Positions 4,707 to 8,845 of a stretch of DNA of 8,845 bases are shown here, in pieces. The stretch is taken from contig CALDMH010000139.1 of NCBI GenBank assembly GCA_937915565.1, positions 1 through 8,845 of the forward strand, written 5' to 3'. The position numbers and the translations under genes were made by a program. This stretch comes from an uncultured Clostridia bacterium. Its GTDB lineage: Bacteria > Bacillota > Clostridia > Christensenellales > Borkfalkiaceae. Position 1 is the stretch's first letter, and the number at the start of each line of letters is the position of its first letter. The notes beneath the pieces are model-generated. The model was not told where the DNA came from and ran no database searches. It saw only the letters and a list, made by a program, of their open reading frames with translations.

Positions 4707-5252
4707 ATGGCAAATCCCGAAACGGCGAATTGGTACGTTATTCACACGTACTCCGGCTATGAAGCGCTCGTAAAAGATACGATTGAAAAGCTCATAGAGA
4801 ACAACAATCTTGCCGATACGATACTCGATATAAAAATTCCCACCGAGGAAACCATAGAAGAAAAAGCGAACGGCAAGAAGAAAATCGTTCAGAGAAAAAT
4901 TTTGCCGTGCTACGTTTTCGTTAAAATGGTTTATTCCAACGATATGTGGTATTTGCTCACGAACACGAGGGGCGTTACCGGTTTCGTCGGTCCTCAGGGT
5001 AAAGCTGTTCCGCTCACCGAGGAAGAGATAAAGAAAATGCGCCTCGAAGACAAGGTCGAACATTTCGATTTTGCCGAGGGCGACAGTGTGCGTATCGTTT
5101 CCGGACCTTTGGATTCGTTCATCGGCGTTATCGAAGAACTCGACGTTGCCAATCAGAAGGCAAAAGTCAGAGTTTCGATGTTCGGCAGAGAAACCGAAGT
5201 CGAACTCGATTTCGTTCAGCTCGATAAGCTCGGAGTTATCGATACGTTATAA
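4707..5252 (+). CDS. nusG: Transcription termination/antitermination factor NusG
   Basis: This 181-residue protein has the standard NusG length. The N-terminal NGN domain includes WYVIHTYSGYE (9-19), which contacts the RNA polymerase clamp. It also has RKILPCYVFVKM (63-74; most relatives have FPGYV here) and NTRGVTGFVG (86-95). A KOW domain starts near FAEGDSVRIVSGP (122-134) and runs to the FGRETEVELDFVQL strand. NusG binds elongating RNA polymerase and links it to Rho or to the ribosome. It is two bases downstream of secE. Its TAA lies inside a perfect 14-nt tandem duplication of TATAAT-rich sequence. Confidence 0.97.
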   Translation: MANPETANWYVIHTYSGYEALVKDTIEKLIENNNLADTILDIKIPTEETIEEKANGKKKIVQRKILPCYVFVKMVYSNDMWYLLTNTRGVTGFVGPQGKAVPLTEEEIKKMRLEDKVEHFDFAEGDSVRIVSGPLDSFIGVIEELDVANQKAKVRVSMFGRETEVELDFVQLDKLGVIDTL

Positions 5253-5267
5253 TATATATGTTATAAT
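5239..5267 (+). promoter_or_regulatory. Weak candidate promoter for rplK
   Basis: TATAAT occurs at 5262-5267, with TCGATA (5239-5244) 17 bases upstream, matching only part of the -35 consensus. Two further TATAAT hexamers at 5248-5253 and 5271-5276 are products of the local AT-rich repeat. Transcription of rplK may instead simply continue from nusG. Confidence 0.3.
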
Positions 5268-5273
5268 ATATAT
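5246..5273 (+). repeat. 14-nt perfect tandem duplication over the nusG stop
   Basis: GTTATAATATATAT occurs twice without a mismatch (5246-5259 and 5260-5273). The first copy includes the nusG stop codon. Confidence 0.85.
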
Positions 5274-5276
5274 AAT

Positions 5277-5323
5277 GTTTAAGGCGCAATTCGTTTTTTA
5301 GCGAAATTCGTTATGCCTTAAAC
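5277..5323 (+). repeat. Inverted repeat after nusG
   Basis: GTTTAAGGC (5277-5285) pairs perfectly with GCCTTAAAC (5315-5323). A partial AATTCG/CGAAATT stem lies inside. No T tract follows, so it is not a standard terminator. It forms the first hairpin of the long rplK leader. Confidence 0.6.
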
Positions 5324-5348
5324 GAAATAAAAACGCCGACGGGCTCAA

Positions 5349-5419
5349 TTCCGTTTTGCGTGCAAAAGTTCAAAGCGGATTTAGTTCCGTTTTGCGTGAA
5401 AAAGCTTAAAGCGGACTCG
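5349..5419 (+). repeat. Tandem 36/35-nt hairpin repeats in the rplK leader
   Basis: Copies lie at 5349-5384 and 5385-5419. The first bases of a third (TTCCGTTTTA) begin at 5420. In the first copy TCCGTTTTG (5350-5358) pairs with CAAAGCGGA (5371-5379). In the second TCCGTTTTG (5386-5394) pairs with TAAAGCGGA (5407-5415). Pairing survives the base change through a G-U pair, which supports RNA hairpins. Confidence 0.7.
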
Positions 5420-5432
5420 TTCCGTTTTATAT

Positions 5433-5490
5433 AAAGTGGGAGGAACGCTAAAATCCATTTATCAATCGGCGTTCTCGCTAACACCACGTT
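5433..5490 (+). promoter_or_regulatory. L1-binding ribosomal leader upstream of rplK
   Basis: GTGG (5436-5439) pairs with CCAC (5484-5487). After a GA internal loop, GGAACGC (5442-5448) pairs with GCGTTCT (5469-5475). The 3' internal loop reads CGCTAACA. This GTGGGAGG...CG-TAACA-CCAC arrangement resembles the mRNA mimic of the 23S L1 site used for feedback by L1 in Bacillota. It ends just before the rplK ribosome binding site GGAGGAG. Confidence 0.7.
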
Positions 5491-5505
5491 TTATGGAGGA
5501 GAAAA

Positions 5506-5931
5506 ATGGCTAAAAAAGTTACTGCAATCGTAAAATTGCAATTACAAGCCGGAAAAGCAACGCCGGGACCCCCGGTAGGTTCGACTCTTGGTCCTTACGG
5601 AATCAACATTCCCGGATTCACCAAGGAATTCAACGCGAAAACCGCCAACGAAGTCGGTTTGATTATTCCCGTAGTAATCACTATCTATCAGGATCGTTCG
5701 TTCACGTTTATTCTTAAAACTCCGCCGGCTCCGGTGCTTATCAAAAAAGCGTGCGGAATCGAAACGGCAAGCGCAAAGCCCAACAAGGACAAAGTTGCAA
5801 AGCTTACCAAAGCGCAAGTTGAAGAAATCGCTAAAACGAAGATGCCCGACCTCAACGCTGCGTCGCTTGAAGCTGCAATGAGTATGATTAAAGGTACTGC
5901 TCGCAGTATGGGCATTACCGTAGAGGAATAA
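5506..5931 (+). CDS. rplK: 50S ribosomal protein L11
   Basis: This 141-residue protein matches the family length. ATG 5506 is preceded by GGAGGAG (5495-5501). The N-terminal domain (about 1-70) holds the KLQLQAGKATPGPPVG loop and LGPYGINIPGFTKEFNAKT. The second is a variant of the common LGQ-GVNIM-F-K-FN sequence, with prolines at two normally non-proline places. The C-terminal rRNA-binding domain (about 75-141) holds KTPPAPVLIKKACGIE and ends in LEAAMSMIKGTARSMGITVEE. L11 binds the GTPase-associated region of 23S rRNA with L10/L12 and is needed for factor action and for the RelA-type response. It is the first gene of the L11-L1 unit and lies behind a long structured leader with an L1 site. 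Confidence 0.97.
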   Translation: MAKKVTAIVKLQLQAGKATPGPPVGSTLGPYGINIPGFTKEFNAKTANEVGLIIPVVITIYQDRSFTFILKTPPAPVLIKKACGIETASAKPNKDKVAKLTKAQVEEIAKTKMPDLNAASLEAAMSMIKGTARSMGITVEE

Positions 5932-5937
5932 TAACAG

Positions 5938-5975
5938 ACAGGTGGGAGAGAAGCGATTCTCGTTATAACCACAAG
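5938..5975 (+). promoter_or_regulatory. Second L1-binding leader motif, upstream of rplA
   Basis: In the 59-base rplK-rplA gap, GTGG (5942-5945) pairs with CCAC (5969-5972). GAGAA (5948-5952) pairs with TTCTC (5957-5961) under a GCGA tetraloop. The internal loops GA and GTTATAA match the pattern of the motif before rplK. It ends just ahead of the rplA ribosome binding site AAGGAGG. Confidence 0.65.
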
Positions 5976-5990
5976 GAGGATTCTTAAATA

Positions 5991-6680
5991 ATGAAACACG
6001 GAAAGAAATATATCGAAAGCGCGAAGCAGTATGACCGCGCTAAACAATACGACGCGGCAGAGGCTATCGACCTCGTTATCAACAACGCCAAAGCAAAATT
6101 CGACGAAACGATTGAGCTTCACGTCAGACTCGGTGTAGACCCCAAACAGGCCGACCAGCAGGTCAGAGGCGTTATCGTTCTTCCCAACGGAACGGGTAAA
6201 ACCGTCAGAGTTCTCGTTCTTGCAAAAGGCGAAAAGGCAGACGCGGCTACGGCTGCGGGCGCGGATTACGTCGGCGCGGAAGAACTTGTCGCAAAGATTC
6301 AGAAAGAGAACTGGTTCGATTTCGATACCGTTATTACGACTCCCGATATGATGGGCGTTGTCGGTAGAATCGGTAAATTGTTAGGTCCTAAGGGACTTAT
6401 GCCTAACCCGAAGAGCGGAACGGTTACTATGGACGTAGCCAAAGCTATTGCGGACGTTAAAGCCGGTAAAGTCGAATACAGACTTGACAAACAGGCTATT
6501 ATCCACTGCGCAATCGGCAAAAAGAGCTTCGGAAAAGACAAGCTCGTTGAAAACTACAACGCGCTTACGGATGCCATCATCAAGGCGAAACCGGCTGCGG
6601 CTAAGGGTCAGTACGTTAAGAGCGTAACGCTCACGAGTACGATGGGCCCCGGCGTAAAAGTTGTTCCGAAGAGCGTTTAA
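5991..6680 (+). CDS. rplA: 50S ribosomal protein L1
   Basis: This 229-residue protein has the standard L1 length. ATG 5991 follows AAGGAGG (5973-5979). The N-terminus KHGKKYIESAKQYDRAKQYDAAEAI is typical. Domain I holds ELHVRLGVDPKQADQQVRG (42-60). Domain II holds the alpha/beta segment VRVLVLAKG...GADYVG. The L1 signature IGKLLGPKGLMPNPKSGTV sits at about 127-145. The C-terminal part returns to domain I, with MGPGVKVVP near the end. L1 forms the mobile stalk at the E site that moves deacylated tRNA, and in many bacteria represses its own operon by binding leader RNA. Both predicted target sites are present in this operon. A new consensus promoter for rplJ begins four bases after its stop. 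Confidence 0.97.
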   Translation: MKHGKKYIESAKQYDRAKQYDAAEAIDLVINNAKAKFDETIELHVRLGVDPKQADQQVRGVIVLPNGTGKTVRVLVLAKGEKADAATAAGADYVGAEELVAKIQKENWFDFDTVITTPDMMGVVGRIGKLLGPKGLMPNPKSGTVTMDVAKAIADVKAGKVEYRLDKQAIIHCAIGKKSFGKDKLVENYNALTDAIIKAKPAAAKGQYVKSVTLTSTMGPGVKVVPKSV

Positions 6681-6684
6681 TCGC

Positions 6685-6713
6685 TTGACATATCCGCTTT
6701 TTAGTGGTAAAAT
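6685..6713 (+). promoter_or_regulatory. Promoter of rplJ-rplL
   Basis: TTGACA (6685-6690) and TAAAAT (6708-6713) are separated by 17 bases, starting right after the rplA stop. Transcription should begin near 6720, immediately ahead of the L10 leader. Confidence 0.9.
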
Positions 6714-6721
6714 AATCAATA

Positions 6722-6790
6722 GTTAAATAACCGAAGACAGCCGGTCATAAAGCGCGTACGCGCTACCCGCCGAGGTACGTTAACGAGAGT
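6722..6790 (+). ncRNA. L10 ribosomal-protein leader RNA
   Basis: The conserved halves CCGAAGACAGCCGG (6731-6744) and CCCGCCGAGGT (6766-6776) flank a short helix, AGCGCG-TA-CGCGCT (6751-6764). This is the characteristic L10(L12)4 binding leader, which mimics the 23S L10 site and lets the L10-L12 complex repress rplJL. A separate attenuator hairpin lies downstream. Confidence 0.92.
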
Positions 6791-6809
6791 TTGATTTGCA
6801 TTTGTATCG

Positions 6810-6849
6810 AACCCCCGACCGTATTTTCGTGCGGTCGGGGGTTGTTTTC
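6810..6849 (+). terminator. Attenuator terminator of the rplJL leader
   Basis: A perfect 12-bp stem AACCCCCGACCG/CGGTCGGGGGTT (6810-6821 with 6832-6843) is followed by GTTTTC. It lies between the L10 leader and rplJ, so it should reduce readthrough, probably under control of L10-L12 binding. Confidence 0.85.
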
Positions 6850-6874
6850 ATAAATAAAACGGAGGTATAAAAAG

Positions 6875-7372
6875 TTGTCAGCAAACAAAGAGGCAAAAAA
6901 GCAAATTGTAGAAGACATCAAGGCGAAGATTCAGTCCAGCAAGTCGATAATTCTTATCGATTATAAAGGATTGACTGTTGCCGAGGATACCGCGTTCCGT
7001 TCCAAAATGAGAGAGTCGAACACCGAGTATAAGGTTTTGAAGAACACTTTGCTCAAAAAGGCGTTCAATGAACTCAACGTCACCGATTTTGACAGCGACC
7101 TCAACGGCCCTACGGCAGTAGCTTTCGGGCACGATGAAACGTCCGCTGCAAAAGTCGCTTGCGATATGTGCAAAAACACTAACGACAAGATTTCGGTGAA
7201 GAGCGGTTACGTAGACGGCGCGTACGTCGACGTAAAAGCGGTTAAAGAACTTGCATCGATTCCTTCCAAAGAAGTTCTCGTTGCAAAACTTGCCGGCGCA
7301 TTGTCCGGTATCGTTCGCGGCTTGGCTGTTGCTCTTAACGCAGTCGCAGAAAAGAAAGAGCAGAACGCTTAA
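6875..7372 (+). CDS. rplJ: 50S ribosomal protein L10
   Basis: This 165-residue protein has normal length for L10. The start is TTG 6875, because GGAGGT (6861-6866) lies eight bases before it and the reading begins with the expected basic helix SANKEAKKQIVEDIKAKI. No in-frame ATG gives a full-length N-terminus. The N-terminal domain carries SKSIILIDYKGLTVAEDTAFR and the rRNA-binding segment YKVLKNTLLKKAF (about 52-64), then NGPTAVAF. The C-terminal helix, about 135-158 (LAGALSGIVRGLAVALNAV), binds L7/L12 dimers. L10 anchors the L7/L12 stalk to 23S rRNA and is the operon repressor through the leader upstream. rplL follows after 42 bases. Confidence 0.95.
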   Translation: MSANKEAKKQIVEDIKAKIQSSKSIILIDYKGLTVAEDTAFRSKMRESNTEYKVLKNTLLKKAFNELNVTDFDSDLNGPTAVAFGHDETSAAKVACDMCKNTNDKISVKSGYVDGAYVDVKAVKELASIPSKEVLVAKLAGALSGIVRGLAVALNAVAEKKEQNA

Positions 7373-7414
7373 TTTTTAAGAGCGAAAAAATAATTTATAG
7401 AGAGGAATATTAAA

Positions 7415-7783
7415 ATGGCTGATATTGCAAAATTTATTGAAGAGATTAAAGGTATGACCGTTCTCGAACTCAACAGCCTCGTAAAGGCAATCGAAGAAGA
7501 GTTCGGTGTTAGCGCAGCTGCTCCCGTAGCTGTTGCAGGCGCTGTTGCCGCTGCTGCTCCCGCTGAGGAAGAAAAGACTGAATTCAACGTTGTTTTGAAA
7601 GAAGTTGGCGGAAACAAAATCGCGGTTATCAAAGCTGTCAGAGAAATCACCGGTCTTGGCCTTGTTGACGCTAAGAATATGGTTGAGAAAGGCGGCGTTG
7701 TTAAAGAAGCTGCTCCCAAGGATGAAGCTGAAAAGATGGTTGCCAAGCTCAAAGAAGCCGGTGCTACCGCTGTTATGGAATAA
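7415..7783 (+). CDS. rplL: 50S ribosomal protein L7/L12
   Basis: This 122-residue acidic protein is the multi-copy stalk protein that recruits translational GTPases. ATG 7415 follows AGAGAGG (7399-7405). It has three parts: the N-terminal dimerisation and L10-binding domain (ADIAKFIEEIKGMTVLELNSLVKAIEEEFGV, about 2-33), an alanine/proline/valine-rich hinge (about 34-53), and the factor-binding domain (54-122). The last carries EKTEFNVVLKEVGGNKIAVIKAVREITGLGLVDAKNMVE. The loop after that (EKGGVVKEAAPK) and the end ATAVME differ slightly from the most common sequences. A terminator follows, so rplL ends the unit, whereas rpoB-rpoC usually follow. Confidence 0.97.
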   Translation: MADIAKFIEEIKGMTVLELNSLVKAIEEEFGVSAAAPVAVAGAVAAAAPAEEEKTEFNVVLKEVGGNKIAVIKAVREITGLGLVDAKNMVEKGGVVKEAAPKDEAEKMVAKLKEAGATAVME

Positions 7784-7808
7784 TTCCGTAAGTTATTTAA
7801 CTTATCAT

Positions 7809-7840
7809 AAAGGGTCGAAGGAAATGCTTCGGCCCTTTTC
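7809..7840 (+). terminator. Terminator after rplL
   Basis: AAGGGTCGAAG (7810-7820) pairs with CTTCGGCCCTT (7827-7837), an 11-bp stem with one G-U around a six-base loop, ending in TTTT. It lies 26 bases after the rplL stop and separates it from the yqeY promoter. Confidence 0.82.
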
Positions 7841-7859
7841 GTATTTCGCCGCAATGCTC

Positions 7860-7888
7860 TTGACATTTTTCGGGTTTAGGATTAAAAT
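7860..7888 (+). promoter_or_regulatory. Promoter of yqeY
   Basis: TTGACA (7860-7865) and TAAAAT (7883-7888) are separated by 17 bases. The hexamers and spacing are the same as at the rpmG and rplJ promoters. Confidence 0.88.
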
Positions 7889-7919
7889 ATATCCGAAAAA
7901 GCGAAAAGGAGAAATTAAA

Positions 7920-8342
7920 ATGAAGATAGAAGATTTCAAAAAAGTTAAAATCGACGCTATGAAGGCTCACGATAAGGACGCCGTCGCCGCGCTCAACGTG
8001 GTTATCAATAAGCTTATGCTTGCCGGTATAGAGAAAAAAGCCGCAGGCGAAGAGATGACGGACGCGGACGTTACTAAAATTTTGCAGAAAACCGTAAACG
8101 AGCTTACGGAGGAAAGAGAGGGTTTCGTTAAGGCTGGCAGAGCGGAAACAGTGGAAAGCCTTGACCGTCAGCTCGAAACCGTAAAGAAATATCTTCCCAA
8201 ACTTCTTTCCGAAGAGGAAATCAAGGCGATAATCGAAAAACTCGACGACAAAACCGTTCCTGCCGTAATGAAGCATTTTAAAGTGAATTATGCGGGCAAA
8301 GTGGATATGAAGCTTGTCGGCGAAGTGCTTAAAAAGTTGTAA
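7920..8342 (+). CDS. yqeY: GatB/YqeY domain protein
   Basis: This 140-residue, mostly helical soluble protein has ATG 7920 eight bases after AAGGAG (7906-7911). The same frame is open back to 7605, but that part overlaps rplL and the promoter, so the longer start is rejected. The family fold is visible: an N-terminal helical hairpin MKIEDFKKVKIDAMKAHDKDAVAAL, then EEMTDADVTKILQKTVNELTEEREGFVKAGR, then ETVKKYLPKLLSEEEIKAII, and a C-terminal VDMKLVGEVLKKL helix. YqeY resembles the tail domain of GatB, the amidotransferase subunit that makes Gln-tRNA or Asn-tRNA. The free-standing protein's role is not established, and tRNA binding is an inference. Many Bacillota carry it near rpsU, so its position behind rplL is a local arrangement. 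A strong terminator follows. Confidence 0.93.
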   Translation: MKIEDFKKVKIDAMKAHDKDAVAALNVVINKLMLAGIEKKAAGEEMTDADVTKILQKTVNELTEEREGFVKAGRAETVESLDRQLETVKKYLPKLLSEEEIKAIIEKLDDKTVPAVMKHFKVNYAGKVDMKLVGEVLKKL

Positions 8343-8370
8343 TAGCTGTAATATTCGATAAATTTAATAT

Positions 8371-8416
8371 GGGCTGAACGAAAGATACCGAAGTGGCTTT
8401 CGTTCAGCCCGTTTTT
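8371..8416 (+). terminator. Terminator after yqeY
   Basis: A perfect 14-bp stem GGGCTGAACGAAAG/CTTTCGTTCAGCCC (8371-8384 with 8397-8410) is followed by GTTTTT. The minus-strand side has only a weak AT tract, so it mainly serves yqeY. It may also help end the convergent gene at 8476. Confidence 0.9.
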
Positions 8417-8475
8417 AATTGGTTATTGCGTTTGACCGTACGTTTTTCGGTTACGTTTTCGGCCGCCATATCTCG

Positions 8476-8845
8476 TTAAACCTTGACGAGTTCGGTAAGC
8501 GTTTTTCCCTCAAAGTCGTAAACGAACATATGATAAACGTCATAAGTGCTTTTGCCTTTAATCATCTCGAAAATGACGTATTTATCGGTAAAATAAACTG
8601 TATTTCTCGATTGGTGCCGCACCCCGCCGTCGTATGCCAGGTCGTCGCATAAAAAGTTTTCCGAAACGCCGTCCGAAACGTAAAATTTCCTGTTTTGCCA
8701 GTAGACGACGTTCTCACCCGAAAAGGCAACGAAAAAAGCGTTTTCGGTTTTGCGTAAAACGACAAATTCGTCGGCGTCGGCGGTGTATTCGTAATAAACG
8801 GAGAAGGCAATTTCTTCTATTCCGTAATTACCGCCGCCCGAAAGA
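8476..8845 (-). CDS. C-terminal part of an unknown beta-rich protein (5' end outside the window)
   Basis: The minus strand is open from the right edge to TAA at 8478-8476, giving 122 visible residues and no start. The sequence is rich in aromatic and alternating hydrophobic residues, with probable strands such as FVVLRKTENAFFVAFSG, NVVYWQNRKFYVSDG, NTVYFTDKYVIFEM and MFVYDFEGKTLTELVKV. That looks like an all-beta fold, possibly propeller-like, but I recognise no family. No membrane helix is seen. Codon usage resembles the neighbours. It converges on yqeY, and the yqeY terminator lies between them. Confidence 0.75.
   Translation of the reverse strand, partial: LSGGGNYGIEEIAFSVYYEYTADADEFVVLRKTENAFFVAFSGENVVYWQNRKFYVSDGVSENFLCDDLAYDGGVRHQSRNTVYFTDKYVIFEMIKGKSTYDVYHMFVYDFEGKTLTELVKV

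Noticed and set aside
5277..5323. Terminator after nusG
   Set aside because: The stem is good, but A-rich sequence, not a T tract, follows on the plus strand.
7605..7919. Longer start for yqeY, reading back into rplL
   Set aside because: The extension runs out of frame through rplL, a terminator and a consensus promoter. ATG 7920 has a proper ribosome binding site and gives the family's normal N-terminus.
7797..8276. 159-codon minus-strand frame opposite yqeY
   Set aside because: It lies on the opposite strand of a recognised gene and its promoter and has no start signals or recognisable protein.
8562..8810. 82-codon minus-strand open frame at the right edge, and a 77-codon plus-strand one at 8419-8652
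   Set aside because: Both overlap the better supported 8476-8845 minus-strand frame. Their translations look like frame-shifted noise.

Overview
The window looks chromosomal and comes from a Gram-positive-type bacterium of the Bacillota, most likely a Clostridia-like lineage. Supporting signs are a zinc-binding L33 (rpmG) before secE-nusG, strong AGGAGG-type ribosome binding sites, consensus vegetative promoters, Bacillota-style L1 and L10 ribosomal-protein leaders, and a PSP1/RicT-like domain. GC content is moderate by eye. An uncultured gut Clostridia lineage is possible, but I cannot fix the genus.

Layout. Bases 1-108 are the lysine-rich tail of an unknown gene, with a terminator after it. 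A small gene (342-599) encodes a free-standing protein that resembles only the N-terminal part of PSP1/RicT. It faces two minus-strand genes: a double zinc-ribbon membrane protein (940-1434) and a KefB/NapA-type cation/proton antiporter (1559-2845). The antiporter promoter diverges from that of a 241-residue protein of unknown function (3117-3842) with an acidic repeat tail.

From 3938 to 7783 lies the conserved translation/transcription cluster: rpmG, secE, nusG, rplK, rplA, rplJ, rplL. It contains several RNA control elements. A hairpin resembling a CIRCE operator sits at the rpmG start point. Tandem hairpin repeats lie upstream of rplK. Probable L1-binding sites precede both rplK and rplA. 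A classical L10 leader with an attenuator precedes rplJ, which starts with TTG. The cluster ends in a terminator after rplL. It is followed by yqeY with its own promoter, not by the usual rpoB-rpoC. The C-terminal part of an unknown minus-strand gene fills the right edge.

How the genes work together. L11/L1 and L10/L7-L12 build the mobile stalks of the large ribosomal subunit and are expected to be feedback-controlled by L1 and L10 through the leaders. L33 is another 50S protein. SecE is the small translocase subunit and NusG is the elongation factor. YqeY is a GatB-related tRNA-amidotransferase-like domain protein.

The strongest structure beyond standard annotation is a set of short tandem repeats (periods 33, 39, 36 and about 36 nt) in gaps and gene edges. 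They carry ribosome binding sites, promoters, stop codons or RNA hairpins. I saw no mobile element, CRISPR array, tRNA or rRNA, and no clearly new multi-gene system.
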